Origin: Nitriliruptoraceae bacterium | Lineage (GTDB): Bacteria > Actinomycetota > Nitriliruptoria > Nitriliruptorales > Nitriliruptoraceae | Reading direction: 5' to 3' | Assembly (NCBI GenBank): GCA_007121785.1 | Contig: SKJX01000219.1 | Location: forward strand, 1 to 33,827 | Length of the DNA stretch: 33,827 bases | The notes under the pieces: model-generated | The model's input: only the letters and a program-made list of their open reading frames with translations | What the model was told of the DNA's origin: nothing | Database searches by the model: none | Part shown: positions 1 to 8,928 of the stretch, piece after piece | Layout: each line of letters starts with the position of its first letter | Position numbering within the stretch: position 1 is the first letter of the stretch | Program-made: the position numbers and the translations under genes

Positions 1-477
1 CCGGCGGCGAGCGCCACCGGCCTTGCCCTGGCCGTAGCCGACCAGCGGTTGCGGTTCCTCGTCGGCGTCCAACGCGCCGCGGGTCACGCCTTCGTCGGCG
101 ACCGCGCCGGTCGGTGCGGCATCCCGCTCGGGCACGGCGGCGTCCGCGTGCGTCTCGCCGGCCTCGAACCCGCCCTGCGCTGGCGACGCCGCCCCATCGT
201 GGGCCGGCTCGTCGACGTCGGCGACCGCGCCACCGCTGACGTCGACACGGACGAACACCTCGCCGACCTGCAGGGTGCCGCCGACCTCACCGGTCAGTTC
301 CACGACCGTCCCGGCGAACGGTGACGGCACGTCGACGACGGCCTTGGCGGTCTCGATCGCCGCGACCGACTGGTTGAGTTCGATCGTGTCGCCGACCGAG
401 ACGTACCACTCGACGATCTCGCCCTCCTCGAGACCTTCCCCGAGGTCGGGCAGCTTGAAATCCCGGATGTCGCTCAT
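1..477 (-). CDS. Lipoyl-domain E2 acyltransferase of a 2-oxoacid dehydrogenase complex, N-terminal part
   Basis: This is the first 159 codons of the dihydrolipoamide acyltransferase (E2) core of a pyruvate or branched-chain 2-oxoacid dehydrogenase complex; the rest lies beyond base 1. The lipoyl domain covers about residues 5-80, with the lipoylated Lys45 in ETAKA and the usual start KLPDLGEG. An acidic Ala/Asp/Glu-rich linker follows, and the fragment ends in LVGYGQG, the lead-in to the E1/E3-binding domain. The ATG at 475-477 has a GAGGAG ribosome site just before it. It lies 61 bases after the E1beta stop, so E1alpha, E1beta and E2 form one operon. The ETAKAVVDVPSP lipoyl motif is common in actinobacterial E2 proteins of both substrate types and does not decide the substrate. 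Confidence 0.93.
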   Translation of the reverse strand, partial: MSDIRDFKLPDLGEGLEEGEIVEWYVSVGDTIELNQSVAAIETAKAVVDVPSPFAGTVVELTGEVGGTLQVGEVFVRVDVSGGAVADVDEPAHDGAASPAQGGFEAGETHADAAVPERDAAPTGAVADEGVTRGALDADEEPQPLVGYGQGKAGGARRR

Positions 478-538
478 CGCTCCTCCTCGCGGGGCGCTCG
501 CCGCCCCGTCCGCCCACGTGGGGCTCGCCCGGCCACGC

Positions 539-1509
<971 letters not shown>

Positions 1510-1510
<1 letters not shown>

Positions 1511-2649
1511 CAGGCACCCCCCTCGCTGCCCTCGAGTTCAGCTCGCAGCTGCGCGGCCTGCTCGTCGAAGTGGCCGGTCGGATCGACGTAGACGTGCTCG
1601 AACAGCTCCATCGGATCACCGTGGTCGGCGTCGTAGATCCCGTCACGCACGTAGGTCGCGACCGCCTGGGCCTGCTCGTCGATCTCGCGCTCCAGGTCGT
1701 CGTCGTACAACCCGCGGGCGATCAGCAGGTTCTTCATGCGGGCGATCGGGTCGGTCTTGGCCGCCTCGTCCAGCTCCTCCTTCGTGCGGTAGCGGGTCGG
1801 GTCGTCGGAGGTCGTGTGCGCCTCCATGCGGTAGGTCAGCGCCTCGATGAACGCGGGCCCCTCCCCGGCACGGGCGCGTTCCACGGCCCGTCTGGTGACC
1901 GCATAGGTGGCCAGCACGTCGTTGCCGTCGACCCGGTAGCCGGGCATGCCGTACCCGATGGCCTTGTGCGCCAGGGTCGGTGCCGCCGTCTGCTTGTCCA
2001 ACGGGACCGAGATGGCGTACTGGTTGTTCTGGACGAAGAAGATCACCGGCGCCTTCTGCACCCCGGCGAAGGTCATCGCCTCGTGCGGGTCGCCTTCGGA
2101 GGTGCCGCCGTCGCCGAAGTAGGTCATCGCCACGATCGGGTTGTCGTCGAACCTGGCTCCCATACCGAACCCGGTGGCATGCAGCGCTTGCGTGCCGATC
2201 GGGATCGACATCAGCCCGAAGTTGTGCGCGTAGGGATCGTGGTCGGACAGCCACGTCCCGCGGTAGAGGTGCAGCAACCCGGCGGCGTCGACCTCACGGA
2301 CCAGGGCCGCCCCCAGCTCGCGGTAGGAGGGGAAGATCCAGTCGTCGTCCTCGAGCGCGTAGGCGCTGCCGACCTGCGCGGCCTCCTGCCCCATGCACGA
2401 GGCGTACACCCCGAGTTGGCCCTGCCGCTGCAGGTTGATCGCTTCGCGGTCCACCTTCCGGGTGACCACCATCATCCGGTAGAGCTCGCGCAACTGCTCG
2501 TCGCGCAGGTCCAACGGATGGTCCGCGTCCGGGTGCTCGGTCCCGTCCGGGTCCAGCAGGTGGACCGGCTCATCGGGTGGTAGCAGCAGCCGCGGGTCAT
2601 CCTCGCTTCGCGGCGCCACCGTGGGGTCGCTGCCGTGTTCCGACACCAC
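1510..2649 (-). CDS. pdhA: 2-oxoacid dehydrogenase E1 component, alpha subunit
   Basis: A 379-residue thiamine-diphosphate-dependent E1alpha. The TPP motif starts with GDG at residues 179-181 and closes with Asn-Asn at 208-209, the expected spacing. The conserved loop YRMEAHTTSDDPTRYR follows near residue 270. The N-terminal 45 residues are a poorly conserved acidic leader. From memory it most resembles the mycobacterial protein Rv2497c, now usually called bkdA, so a branched-chain 2-oxoacid substrate is plausible; pyruvate cannot be excluded. There are two adjacent GTG codons, 2647-2649 and 2644-2646. GAGGAG lies only three bases before the first and six before the second, so the second may be used. 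It is the first gene of the E1alpha-E1beta-E2 operon. Confidence 0.92.
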
Positions 2650-3014
2650 GTACTCCTCGTCCCGGGCACGGCATCGGGGTTGCCAGCCGTGCCGTCCGTG
2701 CTCGCGCGGTCCCTCGGCCCGAGCTTCACGGGCCAGGCCCCCGGCGGGGGTTCGCGAGGTCGTCTCCCATCGACCACCGACCGGGTCGCGGTCGTGTCGG
2801 TCCGATGCGCGCCGGCGCCTGCCTGCGCGGTGTGGACCCTAGTGGTCGCCAGGAGGCGGCAGGGCAACGATCGGGATGCTCGTCCGGGGGCCGGACGGGG
2901 CTCGGCACGGTCCAGGTCCGGGGTCCCGGACAGCTCGGGTCCGAGGACCTCAGGCTCGCCGGGCGATGTGGACTAGCATCACCAGCGACGTCGAACCAGA
3001 TGAGGGGAGAGCCA
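2650..3014. other. Divergent intergenic region between pdhA and the stress protein gene
   Basis: These 365 bases hold no believable gene. Open frames crossing them are arginine/proline-rich shadows. The region must carry promoters for pdhA (minus) and the stress protein gene (plus). A TAGCAT -10-like hexamer faces the latter. For pdhA only a weak TAGGGT is visible on the minus strand near 2838-2843, without a good -35. Confidence 0.6.
2974..2979 (+). promoter_or_regulatory. Candidate -10 hexamer TAGCAT of the universal stress protein gene
   Basis: TAGCAT matches the actinobacterial -10 pattern TANNNT. It would place the transcript start near 2986, leaving a leader of about 29 bases that contains the GGGGAGAG ribosome site before the ATG at 3015. 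No -35 box is obvious. The same TAGC(A/G)T hexamer precedes four other genes in this window. Confidence 0.4.
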
Positions 3015-3428
3015 ATGCGTATCGTCGCGGGGTTCCTACGATCACCGGAAGGCCGGGCCGCCCTCCAGCGCGCGCTCGAAGAGACCAAGCTGCGCGACGG
3101 CGAGCTGCTCGTCGTGCACTCCATGCGCGGTGGTGAGCGCGATGAGCTCGACCAGGTCATGAGCTACCGCGAGGAGTTCGAGAAGCTCGAGGAGCAACTG
3201 AAGGCCTCGGGCGTCACTTACCGACTCGTGGAGTACGCCCGCGGCAACTCACCCTCCGAGGACCTGCTCCAGGCCTCCAAGGACGAGGACGTGGACCTGA
3301 TCGTGATCGGCATCCGGCGTCGCTCGCCGGTCGGCAAGCTGATCCTCGGCTCCAACGCGCAGGATATCCTGCTGCACTCCGACGCCGCCGTGCTGGCGGT
3401 CAAGGCCGGACCGGAGGACGAGAGCTGA
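3015..3428 (+). CDS. Universal stress protein (UspA family), single domain
   Basis: A 137-residue single-domain Usp. The Rossmann-like start MRIVAGFLRSPEG leads to the C-terminal nucleotide-site signature VGKLILGSNAQDIL followed by AVLAVK. The N-terminal beta-strand lacks the usual DGS motif, so ATP binding is uncertain. The chosen ATG follows GGGGAGAG; an in-frame ATG at 3000 would add five residues but has no ribosome site. A predicted coiled stretch (about residues 50-70, rich in Glu/Lys) is common in the family. The gene is monocistronic, converges on fabI, and is closed by the hairpin at 3450-3481. Members modulate stress survival; the specific role here is unknown. Confidence 0.88.
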   Translation: MRIVAGFLRSPEGRAALQRALEETKLRDGELLVVHSMRGGERDELDQVMSYREEFEKLEEQLKASGVTYRLVEYARGNSPSEDLLQASKDEDVDLIVIGIRRRSPVGKLILGSNAQDILLHSDAAVLAVKAGPEDES

Positions 3429-3449
3429 CCGACCCGCGCGGCCGGCAAG

Positions 3450-3481
3450 GCGCGACCGGGGCGGTGACGCCCCGGTCGCGC
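3450..3481. terminator. Strong bidirectional hairpin between the stress protein gene and fabI
   Basis: A perfect 14-bp GC-rich stem (3450-3463 with 3468-3481) is capped by GTGA, a GNRA-type tetraloop. It lies between convergent genes and can stop both transcripts. There is no T-run on either side. Confidence 0.75.
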
Positions 3482-3520
3482 GGCGTGCTCGGTCCGTGAC
3501 CGGCCCGTTCCGCACCCGGT

Positions 3521-4339
3521 TCAGGTCGTGGACGTCCCCGCGCCGGTCCCTGGCTGAGCCTCCGGGGGCACGCCCGCTCCGAGCGCGTGCACCCCACCGT
3601 CGACGTGCACCACCTCGCCGGTGGTGGCCGGCATCCAGTCCGACAGCAGCGCGCAGATCGTGCGGCCGACCGGGTCCGGGTCGCGCAGGTCCCAGCCCAG
3701 TGGGGCGCGCTCCTGCCAGACCTCGTCGAAGGCGCTGAAGCCGTCGATCGAGCGCGCAGCCATGGTGTGCAGCGGCCCGGCGGCGACCAGGTTCGCACGG
3801 ATCCCGCGGGGACCGAGGTCACGCGCCAGGTAGCGGTTGGCGGACTCGAGCCCCGCCTTCGCGACACCCATCCAGTCGTAGCCGGGCCAGGCGACCTGCG
3901 CGTCGAAGTCGAGCCCGACGATCGAGCCGCCCTCGACCGCCAGCAGATCGGCGAACGCCGAGCCGAGCGCCGCGTAGGAGTAGGTCGACACGTGCAACGC
4001 GGTCGCGACGTCCTCCCACGGCGCGTCGAGGAAGCCGCCACCGAGGCAGGACTCCGGCGCGAACCCGATGGCGTGGACCAGCCCGTCGAGCCGTCCCCAA
4101 CGCTGCCGGATGTCGTCGGCGATGGCGGTGAGGTGCTCGGGCTGGGTCACATCGAGCTCGAGGACATCCGGCTTCTCGGGCAGCCGGGCCGCCGCCCGTT
4201 CGGTGAGCCGCAGGCCGCGACCGAAGCCGGTGAGCACGATCTGCGCACCCTGCTCCTGCGCGTTCTTGGCCGCGAAGAACGCGATCGACCGGGGGTCGAG
4301 CACCCCGGTGATGAGCAGGCGCTTGCCGTCGAGCAGCAT
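3521..4339 (-). CDS. fabI: Enoyl-[acyl-carrier-protein] reductase (NADH), InhA/FabI type
   Basis: Catalyses the last reduction of each fatty acid elongation round, trans-2-enoyl-ACP to acyl-ACP. The 272-residue short-chain dehydrogenase starts LLDGKRLLITGVLDPRSIAF, the divergent nucleotide site typical of FabI. The catalytic pair is Tyr154 and Lys161 within PGYDWMGVAKAGLES, followed by NLVAAGP, and the C-terminal part has LLSDWMPATTGEVVHVDGG. These segments are much closer to mycobacterial InhA than to E. coli FabI. About 20 extra Gly/Pro/Thr-rich residues end the protein. AGGAG precedes the ATG. It is the last gene of the fab operon, 14 bases after acpS. Confidence 0.95.
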   Translation of the reverse strand: MLLDGKRLLITGVLDPRSIAFFAAKNAQEQGAQIVLTGFGRGLRLTERAAARLPEKPDVLELDVTQPEHLTAIADDIRQRWGRLDGLVHAIGFAPESCLGGGFLDAPWEDVATALHVSTYSYAALGSAFADLLAVEGGSIVGLDFDAQVAWPGYDWMGVAKAGLESANRYLARDLGPRGIRANLVAAGPLHTMAARSIDGFSAFDEVWQERAPLGWDLRDPDPVGRTICALLSDWMPATTGEVVHVDGGVHALGAGVPPEAQPGTGAGTSTT

Positions 4340-4353
4340 GATGGGCTCCTGGG

Positions 4354-4758
4354 TCAGGTCGAAGGTTGCGGTGCGGACAGGTCATCGGTCCGGACCGACG
4401 CCGGACCAACCACGACCGCCATCGCCACCCCAGCGTCGTGGGACAGCGACACGGCCAGGGACGTACGTGCGCCGTGGAGCCACAGCTGAGGTGCGCCGGA
4501 CTCGCTCGAGCGGACCTCGAGCGCATGGAACGGCAGCCGCAGGTCGTCGACCGCCTTGCGGGCGGCCTCCTTCGCGGCGAACCGCGCGGCGAGGCGTGCA
4601 CGTTCCACCTCGATGATCGGGGCACCACGACGGGCGTCGGCGATCTCCCGGTCAGTGAACAACCGCTGGAGCATCGCGGGCCGGCGGTCGAGCGCACTGC
4701 CGAGCCGGGCGACGTCGACGACGTCGCAGCCGGTGACGAACGGCGGCAGGTCGGTCAC
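4354..4758 (-). CDS. acpS: Holo-[acyl-carrier-protein] synthase
   Basis: Transfers the phosphopantetheine arm of coenzyme A to the serine of acyl carrier protein. The 134 residues show the AcpS order: GCDVVDVARL near residue 10 (Mg-binding Asp), RFAAKEAARKA near residue 60 (Glu of the second metal site), and VSLSHDAGVAMAVVV at the C-terminal core. The GTG start overlaps the plsC stop by four bases (GTGA), so it is translationally coupled. Its place between plsC and fabI gives this operon its own carrier protein and the enzyme that activates it. An approximately 15-residue polar tail is not conserved in the family. Confidence 0.93.
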   Translation of the reverse strand: MTDLPPFVTGCDVVDVARLGSALDRRPAMLQRLFTDREIADARRGAPIIEVERARLAARFAAKEAARKAVDDLRLPFHALEVRSSESGAPQLWLHGARTSLAVSLSHDAGVAMAVVVGPASVRTDDLSAPQPST

Positions 4759-5480
4759 GACCCGGTCGAGGCCGGGTCGTCGGCGCCGCCGTGCGGCGGG
4801 GAGAAGGTCTCGGCCATCTCCGTGCCCGCCAACGCCGCGAGCGTCGCCTGGAGCGTCAGGTTGAAGGTCCGACGGGACTTCGGCGTGTCGTCCGGTGGTG
4901 CCATGACCTCCCCGAACCGAACCGTGACTCGACCGCCGCGCACGCGCGGGTTCTCGTTGACGGGCCAGACCTCCTCGATGCCGAGCACCGCGGTCGGCAC
5001 CACCGGTGTCCGGGTCTCCGCCGCCAGCCGCGCCACCCCGCTGCGCAGTCGGTGGACGCGGCCGTCGCGGCTGCGGGAGCCTTCCGGGTACACGGCCACG
5101 CAGGCGCCTTCGAGCAGCATCGAGCGGATCAACTCCAACGCGGTGGCGTCCCCTTCGCCGCGCCGCAGCGGGATCATCCCCAGGCGGGTCAGCTGCGGGC
5201 CGACCAGGGGTGCTTCGGTCAGCTTGCGGTCGCCCAGGAAGTGCACCGGGCGTCGGATCGCGGACGCGATGGCCACCGAGTCCGCGTGGGAGCGATGGGT
5301 CGAGGCGACCAGCACCGGCCCCTCCGCCGGGACATGCTCCACCCCGTCGGCGGTCAGGCCCAACCAGCCGCGCATCAGGGGACGCAGGGTCAGCCGGGTC
5401 AACGACCGCGACCCCGGGACGGTCGGGGTGAAGCCCTCCTCGTCCGGGGCGTCCGTCGGTGATCCGGCCCCTTTCGACAT
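4755..5480 (-). CDS. plsC: 1-acylglycerol-3-phosphate O-acyltransferase (PlsC family)
   Basis: A 241-residue membrane-associated acyltransferase that would move an acyl chain onto lysophosphatidic acid. The catalytic HX4D motif is His62-Asp67 (THRSHADSVA). The phosphate-binding motif appears as YPEGSRSRDGRV, and a VPTAVLG block follows. The first 30 residues are a polar leader. The ATG is only two bases after the fabF stop, and its stop overlaps acpS (GTGA). Lying inside a fatty acid operon, it links chain synthesis directly to phospholipid assembly. Two further PlsC-like genes occur at 27317-29157. Substrate position (sn-1 or sn-2) cannot be told from sequence. Confidence 0.9.
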   Translation of the reverse strand: MSKGAGSPTDAPDEEGFTPTVPGSRSLTRLTLRPLMRGWLGLTADGVEHVPAEGPVLVASTHRSHADSVAIASAIRRPVHFLGDRKLTEAPLVGPQLTRLGMIPLRRGEGDATALELIRSMLLEGACVAVYPEGSRSRDGRVHRLRSGVARLAAETRTPVVPTAVLGIEEVWPVNENPRVRGGRVTVRFGEVMAPPDDTPKSRRTFNLTLQATLAALAGTEMAETFSPPHGGADDPASTGS

Positions 5481-5482
5481 GC

Positions 5483-6730
5483 TCAGGGCCGCGTCAGCAG
5501 CAACGCGGCGTTCTGCCCCCCGAAGCCCATCGAGGTCGACAGCACCGTGGAGAGATCCTGCTCGCGAGGTGCGCCGGACACCACGTCGAGAGCGATCTCC
5601 GGGTCCTGGTTGACCAGGTTCGCCGTCGGTGGGATCCGTCCATCGCGAATGGCCTGGATCGCGAACACCGCCTCGATCGCGCCGGCGGCACCGAGCGTGT
5701 GACCGGTCACGCCCTTGGTGGAGGACACCGCGATCCGATCGGTGTGGTCGCCGAACACCGCACGTAGAGCCCGAGCCTCCGCCGCGTCGTTGAGCGGCGT
5801 CGAGGTGCCGTGGGCGTTGAGGTGATCGACCTCGTCCAGGCCGACGCCGGCCTCCTCGACCGCGGCCCGGATCGCCAGGACGGCGCCACCGCCGTCCTCC
5901 GGCGGTGCGGTCGCGTGGTGGGCATCGGCGGACGCACCGGCGCCGGCCACCGTCGCGTAGGCGGTCGCTCCCCGAGCGGCCGCATGCTCGGCGGATTCGA
6001 GGATGACCACGGCCGCTCCCTCACCGATGACGAACCCGTCACGATCGACGTCGAACGGGCGCGAGGCGGTGGCCGGATCGGGGTTCTTGGTCAACGCCCC
6101 CATCTGCGCGAACGCGCTGACCGCCAGACCGGTGACCCCGGCTTCGACCCCACCGGCGATCACCACGTCCGCGGCGCCTGCGCGGATCAGGTCCCGGCCG
6201 AGATGGATCGCCGACGCACCGGCAGCACAGGCGGTGTTGACGGTCATGTTGGGGCCGCGGGCACCGCTGCGGATCGCCACGGTGCCGGCCGCGGTGTTGG
6301 AGAGCATCTTGGGCACGAACATCGGACTGACCCGCTTCGGCCCCTTCTCCAGGTAGTTCGGGTACTCCGACGCCCACGTCTCCGCGCCACCGATCCCCGA
6401 GCCGAACAGCACACCGGTCCGGTCGGGGTCGGCGCCGGAGAGTTGTTCGTCCTCCTCGGAGGCGAGCCCGGCGTGGGCGATGGCCTCACGTGCCGCGATC
6501 GCGGCCAGGTGGGTGAAACGATCCAGCCGGCGTGCCGAGCCGCGGCCGAGCTCCGCGTCCGGATCGAACGCGGGCACCCGACAGGCGAGCGTGACGGGTG
6601 TACCCATCTCGACCAGGTCGTCGTCGACGGCCGCAGCGGTCTGCCCCGCCAACGCGCCAGCCCAGGCGGCGTCCAGCCCCCGAGCTCCCGGGCTGATGAT
6701 GCCGAGTCCGGTGACGACGACGTCGGTCAC
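5483..6730 (-). CDS. fabF: 3-oxoacyl-[acyl-carrier-protein] synthase II
   Basis: The elongating condensing enzyme: acyl-ACP plus malonyl-ACP gives 3-oxoacyl-ACP. The 415-residue length fits the KAS II family. The catalytic triad is visible: Cys168 in NTACAAGA, His307 in LNAHGTSTPLND and His344 in TKGVTGHTLGAAGA. The C-terminal glycine-rich SMGFGGQNAALL is also typical. The GTG start overlaps the acpP stop by four bases. It is the only KAS I/II enzyme in the operon and therefore the probable sole elongating synthase of this cluster. Confidence 0.96.
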   Translation of the reverse strand: MTDVVVTGLGIISPGARGLDAAWAGALAGQTAAAVDDDLVEMGTPVTLACRVPAFDPDAELGRGSARRLDRFTHLAAIAAREAIAHAGLASEEDEQLSGADPDRTGVLFGSGIGGAETWASEYPNYLEKGPKRVSPMFVPKMLSNTAAGTVAIRSGARGPNMTVNTACAAGASAIHLGRDLIRAGAADVVIAGGVEAGVTGLAVSAFAQMGALTKNPDPATASRPFDVDRDGFVIGEGAAVVILESAEHAAARGATAYATVAGAGASADAHHATAPPEDGGGAVLAIRAAVEEAGVGLDEVDHLNAHGTSTPLNDAAEARALRAVFGDHTDRIAVSSTKGVTGHTLGAAGAIEAVFAIQAIRDGRIPPTANLVNQDPEIALDVVSGAPREQDLSTVLSTSMGFGGQNAALLLTRP

Positions 6731-6963
6731 GTCTGCTTCTCCTGCACCTTGTTCATCGCGTCCTTCACGGTCCGGACGTCCTCGAGCTCCTCGTCCTCGA
6801 GCTTGACGCCGGTCTTCTCCTCCAGCACGAGGGTGAGTTCCACCACGTCGAGCGAGTCGAGTCCGAGCGCCTCGAAGGTCGCCTCGGGCGTCACCTGGTC
6901 GGCCTCGATGCCGAACTCCTCGGTGAGGACCTCGGTGAAGGTGGCGAGCAGATCCTGGGACAC
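6727..6963 (-). CDS. acpP: Acyl carrier protein
   Basis: A 78-residue acidic four-helix carrier protein. Ser37 in LGLDSLDVVEL is the phosphopantetheine attachment site. The GTG start has AAGGAG six bases upstream. A 117-base spacer separates it from fabG, the longest gap in this operon; I see no clear promoter in it, but the spacer could allow extra acpP expression. Its stop overlaps the fabF start (GTGA). Confidence 0.97.
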   Translation of the reverse strand: MSQDLLATFTEVLTEEFGIEADQVTPEATFEALGLDSLDVVELTLVLEEKTGVKLEDEELEDVRTVKDAMNKVQEKQT

Positions 6964-7080
6964 GTGGTGCTCCTTGTCGTCGTCGCGGGCCGGTCGGCCA
7001 GCTTGGGGGGGTCGGACAGCGTGTGGGTTGGTGCGCCGGCGTCGGTCACCGGCAGGTCAGGTCGTCCATGGTCGCACGGA

Positions 7081-7806
7081 TCAGATGCCGGCGCCGCCGT
7101 CGACCGGGAGCACCGCCCCGGTGGTCGAGCCGGCGGCGTCGGAGGCCAGGTAGCGGATCGCGCCGGCCACCTCGTCGGCGGCGACCGGGCGGCCGCTGGG
7201 CGCCTGGTCGATGAGTGCCTGGCGGGCGTCGTCGCCGAGCTGGTCGGTCATCGCGGTCGTGACGAACCCGGGCGCGACGACGTTGGCGGTGATCCCCTTG
7301 CGGGCGACCTCGCGGGCAAGCGACTTGGTGAAACCGATCAGGCCGGCCTTCGATGCGGCGTAGGCGGTCTGCCCCGCGTTGCCACGCAACGCGACGACCG
7401 AGGCGACGCTCACGATACGCCCATGACGGGCGCGGAGCATCGGCCGCAGTGCCGCCCGTGACAGCAGGTACGCGCCGCGCAGGTTGACCTCGACGGTGCG
7501 GTCGAACCGGGCCGGGTCCAAGCGCATGAGCAGGTCGTCGTCGGCCACGCCTGCGTTGTTGACCACGACCGCCAACGTGCCGAGGCCGGTGGCGTGCTCG
7601 ACCGCCGCGGTGACGCTGCCCTCGTCGGTGACGTCGAGGTGGACCGGTTCGGCTTCGCCCGCGGCGCCGTCGGCCACCTGGGCAGCCGCGTCCGCGTTGG
7701 CGCCGTAGCCCACCAGGACCCGGAAGCTGTCCTGAGCCAGGGCGTGGCAGGTGGCGGCACCGATGCCGCCACTGCCGCCGCTGACGATCGCGATCCGGTC
7801 ACTCAC
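7081..7806 (-). CDS. fabG: 3-oxoacyl-[acyl-carrier-protein] reductase
   Basis: Reduces 3-oxoacyl-ACP to 3-hydroxyacyl-ACP with NADPH. The 241-residue short-chain dehydrogenase has the nucleotide motif SGGSGGIG (residues 9-16, Ser replacing the usual Thr), NNAG at 83-86, and the catalytic residues Ser136, Tyr149 and Lys153 (YAASK). The end, TTGAVLPVDGGAGI, is typical. The GTG start at 7804-7806 overlaps the fabH stop by four bases and follows GGAGG at the right distance. A longer open frame reaching 8265 is only an upstream extension antisense in character to nothing real; it overlaps fabH in another frame and was rejected. Confidence 0.95.
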   Translation of the reverse strand: MSDRIAIVSGGSGGIGAATCHALAQDSFRVLVGYGANADAAAQVADGAAGEAEPVHLDVTDEGSVTAAVEHATGLGTLAVVVNNAGVADDDLLMRLDPARFDRTVEVNLRGAYLLSRAALRPMLRARHGRIVSVASVVALRGNAGQTAYAASKAGLIGFTKSLAREVARKGITANVVAPGFVTTAMTDQLGDDARQALIDQAPSGRPVAADEVAGAIRYLASDAAGSTTGAVLPVDGGAGI

Positions 7807-8858
7807 ATGGCACCTCCGCCACCCGCGGTCGTGGTCGTTCCCTGGTGCCGGGTCGGCTGCCAGGTCAGCAGGCACGAACCCCACGTCAGGCCGGCACCGA
7901 AGGCGGTCAGCAGGATCGTGTCGCCCGGGTTCAGGCGTCCGGCCTCGCGGGCGTCGGCCAACGCCAGCGGCACAGACGCCGCCGAGGTGTTGCCGTGCCG
8001 GTCCACGGTGATGTGGGAGCGCTCGGCCGGGATTCCGAGCCGCTGCCCGACCGCCTCCAGGATCCGGATGTTGGCCTGGTGGCCGACCAGCAGATCGACC
8101 TGGTCGACGCCGAAGCCGGCATCCGCCAGGACCTGTTTGGACGACGCCGTCATCCGGGCGACCGCGTTGCGGTAGACGTCCCCGCCGCGCATCGACAGCA
8201 GGTTCGAGCGGTCGTGGAGGACGCCGCCGTCGACCGGCTGCCGGGTGCCGCCGGCCTCGGTCCACAGCATGGACGGGTCGCTGCCATCGGCCCCGAGGTC
8301 GAACGGGCCGAGGCTGGCTTGGTCGTCGGCGACGAGGATCGCGGCCCCCGCGCCGTCACCGAACAGCACGGCGACGCTGCGGTCACCGGGGTCGACGATG
8401 CGGGTCAAGGCTTCCGCACCGACGACCAGGACGGCCGAGTCGCCGGTGGCCAGCATGCCGGCGCCGACGCGTAAGGCGTAGAGGAACCCGCTGCAGGCTG
8501 CGTTGATGTCGAACGCGGTCACTTCGCTGCCCAGCGCGGCGGCCACCAGCGGCGCGGTACCCGGCACGGTGTGATCCGGTGTGGTGGTCGCCACGACGAT
8601 GGCGCTGAGGTCGTCGGCGGTCATCCCCGCGTCGTTCAGCGCGGCGCGAGCGGCCGCGATCGCCAGGTCCGAGGTCGCCTGGTTGGGAGCCAGGACCCGC
8701 CGCTCACGGATCCCCGTGCGCGTGCGGATCCACTCGTCGTTGGTGTCGAGGACCTCGGCGAGGTCGTCGTTGGTCACGACGCGGTCCGGCAGGTACGACG
8801 CCAGACCGGCGAAGCGCACCGGCAGCGTGTGCCCCTTGGGGATGGTCGATGAGCTCAC
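7803..8858 (-). CDS. fabH: 3-oxoacyl-[acyl-carrier-protein] synthase III
   Basis: Starts fatty acid synthesis by condensing an acyl-CoA primer with malonyl-ACP. The 351-residue thiolase-fold protein has Cys122 in NAACSGF, His260 in GHQANIRI and Asn290 in HGNTSAASVP, which is the complete Cys-His-Asn triad. The end carries a non-conserved Thr/Gly-rich tail of about 15 residues. The GTG start follows GAGGAG. It lies 70 bases after fabD. If the E1/E2 complex at the left edge uses branched-chain oxoacids, this FabH would be the acceptor of isobutyryl-, isovaleryl- or 2-methylbutyryl-CoA; the sequence alone does not show primer specificity. Confidence 0.96.
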   Translation of the reverse strand: MSSSTIPKGHTLPVRFAGLASYLPDRVVTNDDLAEVLDTNDEWIRTRTGIRERRVLAPNQATSDLAIAAARAALNDAGMTADDLSAIVVATTTPDHTVPGTAPLVAAALGSEVTAFDINAACSGFLYALRVGAGMLATGDSAVLVVGAEALTRIVDPGDRSVAVLFGDGAGAAILVADDQASLGPFDLGADGSDPSMLWTEAGGTRQPVDGGVLHDRSNLLSMRGGDVYRNAVARMTASSKQVLADAGFGVDQVDLLVGHQANIRILEAVGQRLGIPAERSHITVDRHGNTSAASVPLALADAREAGRLNPGDTILLTAFGAGLTWGSCLLTWQPTRHQGTTTTAGGGGAM

Positions 8859-8887
8859 GGCTCCTCCTCGTTGCGGCGCGGCGGGAG

Positions 8888-8904
8888 GGCGGTCCGCGAC
8901 CGCC
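8888..8904 (-). other. Small hairpin between fabD and fabH
   Basis: GGCGGTC and GACCGCC form a 7-bp stem with a 3-base loop in the 70-base gap after fabD. It may attenuate or stabilise the mRNA inside the operon; the evidence is only the base pairing. Confidence 0.35.
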
Positions 8905-8928
8905 GACCGCCGACGGCCAGGGGTGACG

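Noticed and set aside
7005-7011. Run of seven G between fabG and acpP
   Set aside because: Could be a slippery tract, but it is outside any gene and has no visible role.
7081-8265. Extended fabG frame starting inside fabH
   Set aside because: The first 150 codons are a shadow of fabH; the GTG at 7806 has a good ribosome site and gives the normal length.
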